Source of the DNA: JBJHBP01 sp050485645
Lineage (GTDB): Bacteria > Pseudomonadota > Gammaproteobacteria > Steroidobacterales > Rariloculaceae
DNA: 64,000 bases
Direction of reading: 5' to 3'
Assembly (NCBI GenBank): GCA_050485645.1
Contig: JBJHBT010000008.1
Coordinates: 62,001 to 126,000 of the forward strand
The notes below the pieces were generated by a model that was given only the letters and a program-made list of their open reading frames with translations, was not told where the DNA came from and did no database searches. Both the position numbers and the translations under genes were made by a program. Below, in pieces: positions 6,731 to 15,737 of this stretch; position 1 is the stretch's first letter; each line of letters begins with the position of its first letter.

Positions 6731-9700
6731 ATGTACAGGTCAGAGAGCTTAACCGGGCTTCCCCGGCATGCGCTGTCTTCGGCCATCGCGGCAATCATGC
6801 TCTGCTCGGCACAAACGATTGCGTTTGGGCAGGATGCTGCCACCGATGCCGAGTCGGCTGAAAACGTCGATGAAATCACCGTCACCGGTACCCGCATTCG
6901 TCGCAATGATTTTGCGGCGCCGAACGCGATGCAGACCCTGACGTCGGAAGATATCGAGGCACTGGGTCTGGTCAGCGTCGAAGAGATGATGATGCAGATG
7001 ACGTCCAACATCGCCACCGTAGGTCTCGAGACCTCGGGCGATCAGGCGTTCTTCGTTGGTGCAAGCATGGCGAATCTTCGTGGCATGAACACCGGATTCG
7101 GCACGCGCACACTCACCCTGGTCGACGGACGACGCATGCCACCAACCACCAACGGCGGTGCGGTGGATCTGTCCATGGTGCCTTCCGTACTGGTCGGGCG
7201 GGTGGAAACCGTCACAGGCGGCGCGAGTGCAACGTACGGCACGGATGCCATGTCCGGCGTCGTGAACATTGTGCTCAACCGTGAGCTGGAAGGCACGCGC
7301 GTACAGGCGGGCTGGGGACAGTCCCATGAGGGTGATGGCACCCAGTACAACTTCAGCATCGCAAACGGCACGCGACTGCTGAACGGTCGGGGCAACTTCA
7401 CCGTCGGGTTCGAGCACAGAACGGTGGACCCCATTCTGGATTGTCACACCGCACGCGACTGGTGTTCACGCAGCTGGAACTACATAGACAATGGTGTCGC
7501 GGGCGGCCAGGGTGCGCCAAACCCGAACAATCCGCACTTCTACGATGAACTGTTCCCGTTGCTGAACCCGGCATTCCCCGGTGCAGGTTACGCACGTTTC
7601 CAGGTCTTCGAGGATGTGCGCTACATCCACAGCAGCGGATACGCTTCGGTACACACGAACAACAACGTTGCCGCCGATCCGCTGAACGGCCAGTTCATAC
7701 AGTTCACGCCGGACGGACTCGGCATCATGCCGTATCAGGAAAGCCTCAGCGACGAGATGCGGCAGTACGCGTACGGTGGCGCGGGACGGCGTGTCGCAGG
7801 CGGGGAGGGCAAGCTGCTGTCCCACGGCTTCGCATTGCGACAGGGTTCGGAGCGCAACAATCTGTATTCGCGTTTCGTTTACGCCGTCAACGACCACACA
7901 TCCATCAGCGCCGAGCTGTCGATGAACCGCAACGATGGCTTTTCGGACGAACGCCGGCCGGGACGCCACAGACAGGCACATTGCCTGTATACCGCCAACC
8001 CGTTCCGCCAGCAGATCACCGATCCGCTGGCGGTGGAGGTGCTGAACGCGCGCGCCAGCGCGCCGGGAACCTCGTGTTCGGTTGATGGAGGCCCCGGCGG
8101 CATCTTCTTCAGTCAGGCCGACGGTCTGATCGTGGAGAAGGACTGGTCCGAGCAGATCGATGCCTGGACCGCGACCCGCACCGAGATGAACAGGCTGCTG
8201 CTCAGCGTGAACGGTGGACTGTTTGGCGGCCGCAACTGGACTTACGACGCCTACCTGCAGTTCGGCGAGACGGACAGGTCGCAGCAGAGGCACAACCAGC
8301 GCACCAACCGCCGCTGGGGCATGGCCATGGACGCTGTGGTTGATGCAAACACCGGTGAGATCGTGTGCCGTGCCAATGAATCAGGCGCCGTCGGCGCGGC
8401 GGCCCGCGATCAGTATCTGGTGTGGTTCGGCGAAGGCACGCTGGGTAATCCGGAAGGCAACAACCCCCAGGCGCTGGCGGAAGCACAGCTCAGGCTGGAT
8501 ACGCTGCGCGAGGGTTGCGTACCGCTCAATCCACTGGGTTATGCCGCCGATGCCGCCGCCGTCGGCTATGCCTGGGATGACCTCATCGAGTTCACCGATA
8601 CCCGGCAGAAGATGCTGTCGGCGACGTTCTCCGGGTCGTTCTGGCAGGGGCTGCCGGCCGGAGCGGCGCAGCTGGCCACGGGAATCGACTGGCGCGAAGA
8701 CACCACGAACAACGTGAATGGTGGTGAGGATCCGATCCGCCGCATAGACTTCGGATCGTTGTATGGCGATGGCTGGTACGGCGGTACGGAGATCGGGGAC
8801 ATATTCGCAGAACTGGAATTTCCGCTGCTGCGCGGCAAGACCGGCGCCGAATACATGATGGTGAACGTCTCGCAGCGACGCTCTCGTGCCGAGTCGTTCC
8901 GCGACTATGCCGAGGAAGAAGAACGGCGTCAGGTGACACGTTATTCGGATTCATTCAAGTTCTCGTGGGTATACGACCCGGTCAGCTGGCTGCGGATCAG
9001 GACCACGCGTTCAAGAGATATCCGACAGCCGTCCGGCCGCGAGCTGTTCTTCCGGTCGCGACGCATACAGGGAGGACTCAGCGGCCGGCCGAATCCGTGG
9101 CGCGAGATCGACGAGACCCAGGACAACTATGACGTGAACATCGGTTCGAACCCGAACCTGCGCAATGAGGAGTCCATCACCAACACGCTGGGTTTCGTGT
9201 TCACGCCGCGAGGCTGGGCACGAGGACTGCAGTTCTCGGTGGACTATTACAAGCTGGCGGTATCGGGCGGAATCACCTACTCCGGAGCCAACGATCCGGA
9301 CAACGATGGTTCGGAACTGGGGTATACGCTGCCGTTCGAGATCTATCGCTGCTGGGCGCACGAAGACCCGTTCTTCTGCGATCAGATCACGTTCGGTCCG
9401 CCGTCGGAACAGGAGCCGGACAATCCGCGCAGCAACATCGAGCAGTACGCGTCGATGCCATACAACGCGCAGCCGTTCTACTCGCGCGGCTACGACCTCT
9501 CGGCGGCGTACAACAAGCGCCTGAGTGGGGGCGGCAGCTTCTCGGTCAGGCTGATGGGGACGCGTGCTGTTGAGCAGCGCGTGTGTCTGAGCCAGGGACG
9601 TGAGGCCGGGTCCGACGAGCTGTTTTGCACGGGTTGGGCCAATGTCGCCGGGCAGACCGGTGGTGGACTGGGCAGCACCAATGTGCTGTCGAACTACACA

Positions 9701-10090
9701 CCCACGCCTATCTGGTCCGGCAATCTGTTCGGTACCTACCGCAAGGGTCCGATGTCGTTCACCGCGCAGGCACGCTTTGTCGGCGAGGCACAGGGTTCGA
9801 CAAACTGGGTCGGACCCGACGATCCGCGCTATCAGCCGGAAAGTCACTGGACGGTCTCGCAGAACCGCATGCCAGCCTGGACGACATGGAACACCAGCGT
9901 CGGTTACAACTTCGGTCAGTCCCGTTTTGCGCCGCAGCGCTTCAGCGAACTGAACGTGTCGTTGAACATCGACAACGTGTTCGACAAGCAGCCGAACTTC
10001 TGGTCCGGCGGACATGTGGCCGGTGTCAACACGCGGTTCTACAGCGGCATGGGCCGCACGTACCGCCTTGGCCTGCGCATGGGCTTCTGA
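6731..10090 (+). CDS. Large TonB-dependent outer-membrane receptor
   Basis: An 1119-residue receptor. A signal peptide (cleavage near residue 35, …IAFGQD) is followed by VDEITVTGTRIRRNDF, a plug with TLTLVDGRRMPP and VETVTGGASATYGTDAMSGV, and a long barrel ending LGLRMGF, with the terminal Phe expected for outer-membrane assembly. It belongs to the long class common in oligotrophic marine and soil Proteobacteria. Several acidic and Asn-rich loops explain the length. ATG 6731 has GGGGGC 7 bases upstream. Its promoter overlaps a TTGTATACAA operator shared with the GntR gene downstream, and a strong terminator follows. The imported substrate is unknown; the aminotransferase and hydroxyacid dehydrogenase nearby suggest an organic acid, peptide or amino acid derivative. 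Confidence 0.92.
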   Translation: MYRSESLTGLPRHALSSAIAAIMLCSAQTIAFGQDAATDAESAENVDEITVTGTRIRRNDFAAPNAMQTLTSEDIEALGLVSVEEMMMQMTSNIATVGLETSGDQAFFVGASMANLRGMNTGFGTRTLTLVDGRRMPPTTNGGAVDLSMVPSVLVGRVETVTGGASATYGTDAMSGVVNIVLNRELEGTRVQAGWGQSHEGDGTQYNFSIANGTRLLNGRGNFTVGFEHRTVDPILDCHTARDWCSRSWNYIDNGVAGGQGAPNPNNPHFYDELFPLLNPAFPGAGYARFQVFEDVRYIHSSGYASVHTNNNVAADPLNGQFIQFTPDGLGIMPYQESLSDEMRQYAYGGAGRRVAGGEGKLLSHGFALRQGSERNNLYSRFVYAVNDHTSISAELSMNRNDGFSDERRPGRHRQAHCLYTANPFRQQITDPLAVEVLNARASAPGTSCSVDGGPGGIFFSQADGLIVEKDWSEQIDAWTATRTEMNRLLLSVNGGLFGGRNWTYDAYLQFGETDRSQQRHNQRTNRRWGMAMDAVVDANTGEIVCRANESGAVGAAARDQYLVWFGEGTLGNPEGNNPQALAEAQLRLDTLREGCVPLNPLGYAADAAAVGYAWDDLIEFTDTRQKMLSATFSGSFWQGLPAGAAQLATGIDWREDTTNNVNGGEDPIRRIDFGSLYGDGWYGGTEIGDIFAELEFPLLRGKTGAEYMMVNVSQRRSRAESFRDYAEEEERRQVTRYSDSFKFSWVYDPVSWLRIRTTRSRDIRQPSGRELFFRSRRIQGGLSGRPNPWREIDETQDNYDVNIGSNPNLRNEESITNTLGFVFTPRGWARGLQFSVDYYKLAVSGGITYSGANDPDNDGSELGYTLPFEIYRCWAHEDPFFCDQITFGPPSEQEPDNPRSNIEQYASMPYNAQPFYSRGYDLSAAYNKRLSGGGSFSVRLMGTRAVEQRVCLSQGREAGSDELFCTGWANVAGQTGGGLGSTNVLSNYTPTPIWSGNLFGTYRKGPMSFTAQARFVGEAQGSTNWVGPDDPRYQPESHWTVSQNRMPAWTTWNTSVGYNFGQSRFAPQRFSELNVSLNIDNVFDKQPNFWSGGHVAGVNTRFYSGMGRTYRLGLRMGF

Positions 10091-10500
10091 CGGCTAGGCA
10101 TGGTCATGGTGCGGCCGGGGGGTCTCCGGCCGCACCGGATCTGAAGGCTCTCGATTGAACTTTGCCCCCAGTACTGTTTTTCGGCCTGAGCCGCGCTCCC
10201 TTGTATAGGGAGCGCGGCTTTTTTCTGGCCGCTGAAGCAGGTCGAATGGCCGGGGGCATTCCGGGGAGACCGTGAACACAGGAGGCCGTGAACATCTGTC
10301 GGTGACGGGCATGGCCGATATTTTCGTCAGGAATAACAGAGATGTGCCCGCGGGCCGGGGAATGCACTGAGGAAGCTGAACGGATGCACGACGAGAAAAT
10401 TACCGGTATGCTAAATGCCGTCACGGCGGCTACATCGGGTAAAACAAGAACACTGGCAGGTGCGCGTGACGATCAGGGAGCACACAGGGGATCAGCGTAC
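10091..10500. other. Intergenic region between TonB receptor and aminotransferase
   Basis: It contains the terminator at 10189-10224 and otherwise no supported gene. The aminotransferase reading frame is open upstream to 10342 (ATG 10384 in frame), but the conserved family start and the ribosome site AGGGGAT favour ATG 10501. No copy of the TTGTATACAA operator is present here. Confidence 0.5.
10189..10224 (+). terminator. Rho-independent terminator of the TonB receptor gene
   Basis: AGCCGCGCTCCC (10189-10200) pairs perfectly with GGGAGCGCGGCT (10208-10219) around a 7-base loop, and the stem runs directly into a run of T. It lies about 100 bases after the receptor stop. This is the clearest intrinsic terminator in the window. 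Confidence 0.95.
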
Positions 10501-11700
10501 ATGACGCATGTCAGCGGCCGCCACTTCTTGCAGATACCCGGCCCAACGAACATTCCCGAACGAATACTTCACGCCGTCGGCCGTCCCACCATTGATCATC
10601 GTGGTCCGGAGTTTGCGTCGCTGGCCGCGGATGTTGCCCATGGTACGAGTGCGCTGCTGCGTACGCGCCATCCGGTGGTGTTCTATCCGTCGTCAGGCCA
10701 CGGTGCCTGGGAAGCGGCGCTGGTCAATGCGCTGTCGCCTGGCGACGGCGTGGTGGTCTGTGAAACCGGATACTTCGGCTCCCTGTGGGGACGTGTCGCG
10801 GAGCGGGTCGGACTGAAGGTGCACACGATAGCGAGCGACTGGCGGCACCGTGCGGATCCGGAGCAGATTCAGTCCTGTCTGGAGGCCGACAGCGCCGGAC
10901 ATATCAAAGCCGTCTGCGTGGTGCATAGTGAAACGTCCACCGGCGTCGTCACCTGCGTTGAAAGCGTCCGTCGCGCGATGGATGCAGCCCGGCATCCGGC
11001 GCTGCTGATGGTCGATACCATCTCGTCGCTGGGCTGTATGGACTACCGGATGGACGAGTGGGGCGTGGACGTGACGGTGGGCGCATCGCAGAAAGGGCTG
11101 ATGCTGCCTCCCGGGCTGGCGTTCAATGCCGTGTCCGATCGGGCGCTGATGGCCAGCCGCCGTGCCAGGACGCCGCGTTCGTACTGGGACTGGCAGCACA
11201 TGCTGGCCGGATCACGGCACGGGGACTTTCCCTATACGCCGGCCACCAATCTGATGTTCGGTTTGCGTGAAGCATTGGCGATGCTGAATGAAGAGGGGCT
11301 GGACGCGGTTTTTTCAAGACATGACCGTCATGCGGCGGCAACGAGGATCGCGGTGGAGGCCTGGGGGCTCGACGTCTGGTGCGGGGACCCGCTGGCGCAC
11401 AGCTCGTCGGTGACCGCGGTCGGCACGCCACCGGGTTGCGACGCGGATGAACTTCGCGACATCATATTGAAACGGTATGACATGTCCCTGGGCTCGGGCC
11501 TTGGGCCGACGGCCGGGAGGCTGTTCCGTGTCGGACACCTTGGCAGCTGCAATGACCTGATGCTCGCCGGTGCCCTGGCCGGCGTGGAAATGGGGCTGCG
11601 GCTGGCAGGCGTTGCGCATCGTGCCGGCGGCGTTCAGGCTGCGCTGGACTACATGACCGACTGCGCGGCGCCAACCCGCCGGCAGGTGGTGATCGGGTAG
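10501..11700 (+). CDS. Class V PLP aminotransferase (alanine/serine-glyoxylate aminotransferase type)
   Basis: A 399-residue fold-type I aminotransferase. The start region FLQIPGPTNIPERILHAVGR with PTIDHRGPEF is the signature of the AGXT/SgaA group, which moves an amino group from alanine or serine to glyoxylate. The PLP lysine is in GASQKGLMLPPG (Lys198), with MVDTISSLGCMDY (Asp of the PLP-pyridine contact) about 25 residues earlier. The C-terminal domain has SLGSGLGPTAGRLFRVGHLG. Gene context (FAD/Fe-S hydroxyacid dehydrogenase, GntR regulator, TonB receptor) suggests that it aminates the oxo-acid made by the dehydrogenase, for example glyoxylate from glycolate. An aspartate-glyoxylate or similar donor specificity cannot be excluded. 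Confidence 0.9.
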   Translation: MTHVSGRHFLQIPGPTNIPERILHAVGRPTIDHRGPEFASLAADVAHGTSALLRTRHPVVFYPSSGHGAWEAALVNALSPGDGVVVCETGYFGSLWGRVAERVGLKVHTIASDWRHRADPEQIQSCLEADSAGHIKAVCVVHSETSTGVVTCVESVRRAMDAARHPALLMVDTISSLGCMDYRMDEWGVDVTVGASQKGLMLPPGLAFNAVSDRALMASRRARTPRSYWDWQHMLAGSRHGDFPYTPATNLMFGLREALAMLNEEGLDAVFSRHDRHAAATRIAVEAWGLDVWCGDPLAHSSSVTAVGTPPGCDADELRDIILKRYDMSLGSGLGPTAGRLFRVGHLGSCNDLMLAGALAGVEMGLRLAGVAHRAGGVQAALDYMTDCAAPTRRQVVIG

Positions 11701-11785
11701 GTCGGAGCAGGGGGGCGGCGGCGAAGCGCCGGAAACAAGCGATTTTTGTTAAATCGAGCCGTTTGCGCGAGAAACAGCGTCAGAT

Positions 11786-11795
11786 TTGTATACAA
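11786..11795. promoter_or_regulatory. Second TTGTATACAA operator, upstream of the GntR gene
   Basis: This perfect palindrome is identical to the one at 6625-6634. It lies 124 bases upstream of the GTG start of the GntR regulator. No well-spaced -35/-10 pair was found around it, although TACAAT (11791-11796) could be a -10. The arrangement suggests autoregulation. Confidence 0.62.
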
Positions 11796-11919
11796 TGAAT
11801 CCTTCGTGCCGGTGTGCGGGCCGAGGTCGGCTCGCCATTGAATACCACAACCCTGCGTGGATGTCGGGTTGGTACCGGTCGGGTGCCTGTACAGCCAGAG
11901 GCTGAGGGAGTGAGCTGAC

Positions 11920-12618
11920 GTGTCGTCTTTGCCCGTAGTTGACGTACTCAATCGCAGTCTGCTGCATACCCAGGTCGCCGATCGGTTGCGCGACCTCATC
12001 GTCACCGGCGAACTGGAGCCTGGCGCCCGCCTCAACGAAAGGCTGCTGTGCGAACGCTTCAATATATCCCGGACCCCGCTGCGTGAAGCTCTGAAAATAC
12101 TCTCTGCGGAAGGGCTGATCACGCTGCTCCCGAACCGTGGCGCCGTGGTGACCAAGCTCACCATGGAAGAAGCGGAAGACATGTTTCAGGTGATGGCCGT
12201 TCTCGAAGGGCTGGCGGGTGAGCTCGCCGGCAAGCGTGCCACGGATGCGGATATCAGAAAGATACGCGCGCTGCATGACGACATGCAGTCACATTTCGAG
12301 AAGGGAAAGCTGAAGCAGTACTTTGCGGCCAACCAGAAGATTCACCAGTGCATCGTTGATGCGGCACGCAATACGGAACTCACGAATCTCTACGGCAAGC
12401 TGTCCGTACGTCTGCGGCGCGCCCGGTTCGTTGCGAATATTTCGCGCGAACGCTGGCAGCACGCGATGCAGGAGCACGAGGAAATCATGGCCGCGCTTGA
12501 GCAGCGTGACAGCGATAAACTCAAAGCCATTCTTCGCGCGCATCTCGAGAACAAGTTCGATGCCATTCGAACGAGTGTCGCCGCGAAGGATGACCCGGAC
12601 GCAGGGCGAAATATCTGA
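11920..12618 (+). CDS. GntR-family transcriptional regulator with FCD ligand-binding domain
   Basis: A 232-residue regulator. The N-terminal winged helix (about residues 8-75) contains the GntR signature RLRDLIVTGELEPGARLNE and FNISRTPLREALKILSAEGL. The C-terminal all-helical FCD domain carries the metal-site histidines NQKIHQ, EHEEIM and RAHLENKF. FCD domains usually bind small carboxylic acids through a metal ion. Start is GTG 11920 with GGGAG about 10 bases upstream. The TTGTATACAA palindromes at 6625 and 11786 are the probable binding sites, making it the candidate controller of the TonB receptor and itself. A ligand related to the substrate of the flanking aminotransferase or dehydrogenase is likely. 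Confidence 0.92.
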   Translation: MSSLPVVDVLNRSLLHTQVADRLRDLIVTGELEPGARLNERLLCERFNISRTPLREALKILSAEGLITLLPNRGAVVTKLTMEEAEDMFQVMAVLEGLAGELAGKRATDADIRKIRALHDDMQSHFEKGKLKQYFAANQKIHQCIVDAARNTELTNLYGKLSVRLRRARFVANISRERWQHAMQEHEEIMAALEQRDSDKLKAILRAHLENKFDAIRTSVAAKDDPDAGRNI

Positions 12619-12768
12619 TCGATGGTGTGCGGCATCCTGGCGTGATGCCGGCAAAGTCAGCGTTCGGCACAGCCGCGCCCGCTGTCCGATCAAAGAGGCG
12701 TTCATCTTCCGGCTTTTCGTGCATCCGTCACGGCAGGCTTTCCCCTTCCTGATGATTGCGGTCCAGAC

Positions 12769-15702
12769 GTGAGCACGCTCGCCGACCGGTTGAAGCAGTC
12801 CCTGCGTGGCGATGTGCTGTTCGACGCCTGGTCGCGCGGACGCTACGCCACCGATGCTTCCATCTATCAGATCGACCCGATTGGCGTTGTCGTGCCGCGC
12901 GACGACGACGATGCGCTTACGGCCCTGGAGATCGCCGCGGAGTGCGGCGTTCCCGTCCTGCCGCGAGGCGCAGGGAGTTCGCAGTGCGGGCAGACCGTCG
13001 GCGAGGCGCTGGTGGTGGATGTCAGCCGTCATCTGTGTGGCATCCACGAACTGGATACGGAAGCACGCACGGTGTGGGTCGAGCCCGGTGTCGTGCTCGA
13101 TCAGCTCAACGCCGCACTCAGGCCGCACGGCCTGTGGTTTCCCGTTGATGTCTCGACTTCCGCGCAGGCGACCCTGGGCGGGATGGCGGGCAACAACAGT
13201 TGCGGTGCACGCTCGCTGCGCTACGGGAATATGGTGCACAACGTGTTCGCGATCGACGTCTGGCTGAGCGGCGGCGAACGCCTGAGATTCGCGCCAGTTG
13301 AACAGCGCGATGCCGGTATCGGCGAACCGCGCCGCTATCGCGAGCTCGTGGCGTTCGTGCGCAATCAGTATCGTCTCGAACACGACGAGATCGTGGCGAA
13401 GGTGCCTGCCGTACAGAGGCGGGTGGCCGGTTACAACCTGGACATGGTGTCCGAAGGTGCGTTCAACATGGCGCATCTGCTGGTCGGATCCGAAGGCACG
13501 CTCGCGTATTCGCGGCGAATCGGCCTGCAGCTGGCGCCGCTGCCCGAGCATGTCGTGCTGGGCGTGGTGCATTTCCCCCGCTTTCAGCTGGCGATGGAAG
13601 CAGCAGGGCCTATTGTGACGCTTGCGCCGGATGCCGTGGAGCTCGTCGACCGCACCATGATCGAGCTGTCTCGGCGTATCGACGCATTCCGGTCCGTGGT
13701 GGACGCGGCTATACCCGGCGATCCGGACGCCGTACTGCTGGTGGAATTCAGTGGCACCGATGCGCGGCAGCTGGACCGGAAGCTGCGCGACCTGGCCACG
13801 CTGATGGCGGATCTCGGCCTGCCCGGCAGTGTGGTTGCCATACCCGACAGATCACGACAGAAGGCAGTCTGGGAGTTCCGCAAGGCCGGGCTCAATATCA
13901 TGATGTCGATGAAGGGCGATGGTAAGCCCGTGTCCTTTATCGAGGACTGCGCCGTACCGCTGCAGCACCTGCCCGAGTACACCGCCCGGTTGATGGAAAT
14001 CTTCGCGCGACACGGCACGCGCGGCACATTCTATGCCCACGCCTCGGTGGGCTGTCTGCATGTGCGGCCAGTGCTGGACATGCGCGAGTCAGAAGACGTC
14101 TCACGAATGCGCTCCATCGCGGAGCAGGTCTGCGCTCTGGTCCGGGAGCTGAAAGGGTCTTACTCCGGAGAGCACGGCGATGGTCTCGTCCGTTCGGAAT
14201 GGATAGCGCCGATGTATGGTGCCAGGCTCGCCGACGCCTTCGCGAGGATCAAGCGCGCATTCGACCCGCACGGCCTCATGAACCCCGGCAAGATCGTCGC
14301 GGCCCCGAAGATGGACGAGCGGTTGCTGTTCCGCTATCGCCCCGGTTACGCCACGATTCCACTGGCTCCCGCACTGGACTGGTCGGAGCACGAAGTGGGT
14401 GAGCGCAATGTCGGCAGGGGCTTCGCCGCTGCGGTCGAGATGTGCAACAACAATGGTTACTGTCGAAAGATCGATGCCGGGACGCTTTGTCCTTCGTACC
14501 AGGTGACGCGTGACGAGCGTGACGTCACACGCGGAAGGGCGAATTCCCTGCGTCTGGCACTGTCCGGACAGCTGGGCGACGATGCGATCACATCAGAGGA
14601 AATGCATCGCACGATGGCGCTGTGCGTGTCCTGCAAGGCGTGCAGGCGCGAGTGTCCCACGGGTGTTGACATGGCCAGAATGAAGATCGAGTTCCTGCAT
14701 CACTTCCATGAACACCATCCCCGGACACGCTTCGATCGACTCGTGGCCCAACTTCCGTTTTATGCGCCGGTGGCGGCCCGGTTCGCACCGATTGTCAATC
14801 TGCGCAACCGCGTGCCCGGCTTGCGGTGGCTGACCGGACAGCTGCTGGGTATTGCACCCCAACGTTCGCTGCCGGCATTCCGGCGCGACTGGTTTCGTGG
14901 CGCCGATGAAGTCGACCCCGCGGAAACCGCACAGGGCTGCTCGGATCGTGAGGTGCTGTTGATGCCCGACACGTTCAATCGCTACTTCGAGCCGGAGAAC
15001 CTGCGAGCGGCGGTTCGCGTGTTGTCCGCGTCGGGTTATCGGATACGGGTCGTGGCGTCCGATGACGGCAGCCCCGTGTGTTGTGGCAGGACGCTGCTGG
15101 CGGCCGGGATGGTTGATGAGGCGCGCGCGGCGGCCGGCAGACTGATTGCCGTCACACGCAGCGCCATCGCCCGCGGACTGCCTCTGGTAGGCCTCGAGCC
15201 GGCCTGTGTGCTGGGGCTGCGCGATGAGTACCGGGCGCTGCTCCCCGGCGGCGATACCGAGGCGCTGGCAGGCGCCGCACTGACTTTTGGCGAGTTCGTG
15301 CAGCGCGAACGTAAAGCCGGGCGATTTTTGCATGATCTGTCCGGCTACACCGGGCCGCGGCGGGCGGTGCTGCATGGCCACTGTCACGAAAAGTCGTTCG
15401 GTGTGGCGGGTGCGGTTGCCGATGCTCTGGCAGTGATACCGGGCATGCAGGTGGATACCATCGCTTCCGGTTGCTGCGGAATGGCGGGTGGATTCGGATA
15501 CGACCGACGCTACTTCGATGTGTCGATGCGCATGGGCGAGAACACGCTGCTGCCGGCGGTGCGTGGCGCGGATGCCCGGACCCTGATCGTGGCAGATGGT
15601 ACGAGCTGTCGGCAGCAGATTCGCGATGGCACCGGCCGCAATGCCCGACACAGCGCAACCGTGCTGGCAGACGCCATTGCTCCTCGGCCGCGATCCGGCT
15701 GA
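12769..15702 (+). CDS. FAD-linked oxidase with C-terminal Fe-S domains (D-2-hydroxyacid dehydrogenase, YdiJ type)
   Basis: A 977-residue flavoenzyme. The N-terminal PCMH-type FAD domain contains PRGAGSSQCGQTVGEAL and TLGGMAGNNSCGARSLRYGN; the middle FAD-oxidase C domain has HASVGCLHVRPVL and GSYSGEHGDGLVRSEW. The C-terminal half is a GlpC/HdrD-like Fe-S module, with cysteine clusters at residue 559 (CNNNGYC … LCP) and residue 619 (CVSCKACRRECP), and CCG-type motifs (VCCGRT; SGCCGMAGGFGYD). Such fusions oxidise D-lactate, D-2-hydroxyglutarate or glycolate and pass electrons to quinone or a cytochrome. Start is GTG 12769, 150 bases after the GntR gene. Together with the aminotransferase it could form a hydroxyacid-to-amino-acid route. 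Confidence 0.92.
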   Translation: MSTLADRLKQSLRGDVLFDAWSRGRYATDASIYQIDPIGVVVPRDDDDALTALEIAAECGVPVLPRGAGSSQCGQTVGEALVVDVSRHLCGIHELDTEARTVWVEPGVVLDQLNAALRPHGLWFPVDVSTSAQATLGGMAGNNSCGARSLRYGNMVHNVFAIDVWLSGGERLRFAPVEQRDAGIGEPRRYRELVAFVRNQYRLEHDEIVAKVPAVQRRVAGYNLDMVSEGAFNMAHLLVGSEGTLAYSRRIGLQLAPLPEHVVLGVVHFPRFQLAMEAAGPIVTLAPDAVELVDRTMIELSRRIDAFRSVVDAAIPGDPDAVLLVEFSGTDARQLDRKLRDLATLMADLGLPGSVVAIPDRSRQKAVWEFRKAGLNIMMSMKGDGKPVSFIEDCAVPLQHLPEYTARLMEIFARHGTRGTFYAHASVGCLHVRPVLDMRESEDVSRMRSIAEQVCALVRELKGSYSGEHGDGLVRSEWIAPMYGARLADAFARIKRAFDPHGLMNPGKIVAAPKMDERLLFRYRPGYATIPLAPALDWSEHEVGERNVGRGFAAAVEMCNNNGYCRKIDAGTLCPSYQVTRDERDVTRGRANSLRLALSGQLGDDAITSEEMHRTMALCVSCKACRRECPTGVDMARMKIEFLHHFHEHHPRTRFDRLVAQLPFYAPVAARFAPIVNLRNRVPGLRWLTGQLLGIAPQRSLPAFRRDWFRGADEVDPAETAQGCSDREVLLMPDTFNRYFEPENLRAAVRVLSASGYRIRVVASDDGSPVCCGRTLLAAGMVDEARAAAGRLIAVTRSAIARGLPLVGLEPACVLGLRDEYRALLPGGDTEALAGAALTFGEFVQRERKAGRFLHDLSGYTGPRRAVLHGHCHEKSFGVAGAVADALAVIPGMQVDTIASGCCGMAGGFGYDRRYFDVSMRMGENTLLPAVRGADARTLIVADGTSCRQQIRDGTGRNARHSATVLADAIAPRPRSG

Positions 15703-15737
15703 CCGGCGGGGCCGGGCTGGCGGCCGATGATAGACTC

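Noticed and set aside
10342..10500. Longer aminotransferase start (ATG 10384 or earlier).
   Set aside because: The added residues match no aminotransferase; ATG 10501 gives the conserved start and has a ribosome site.
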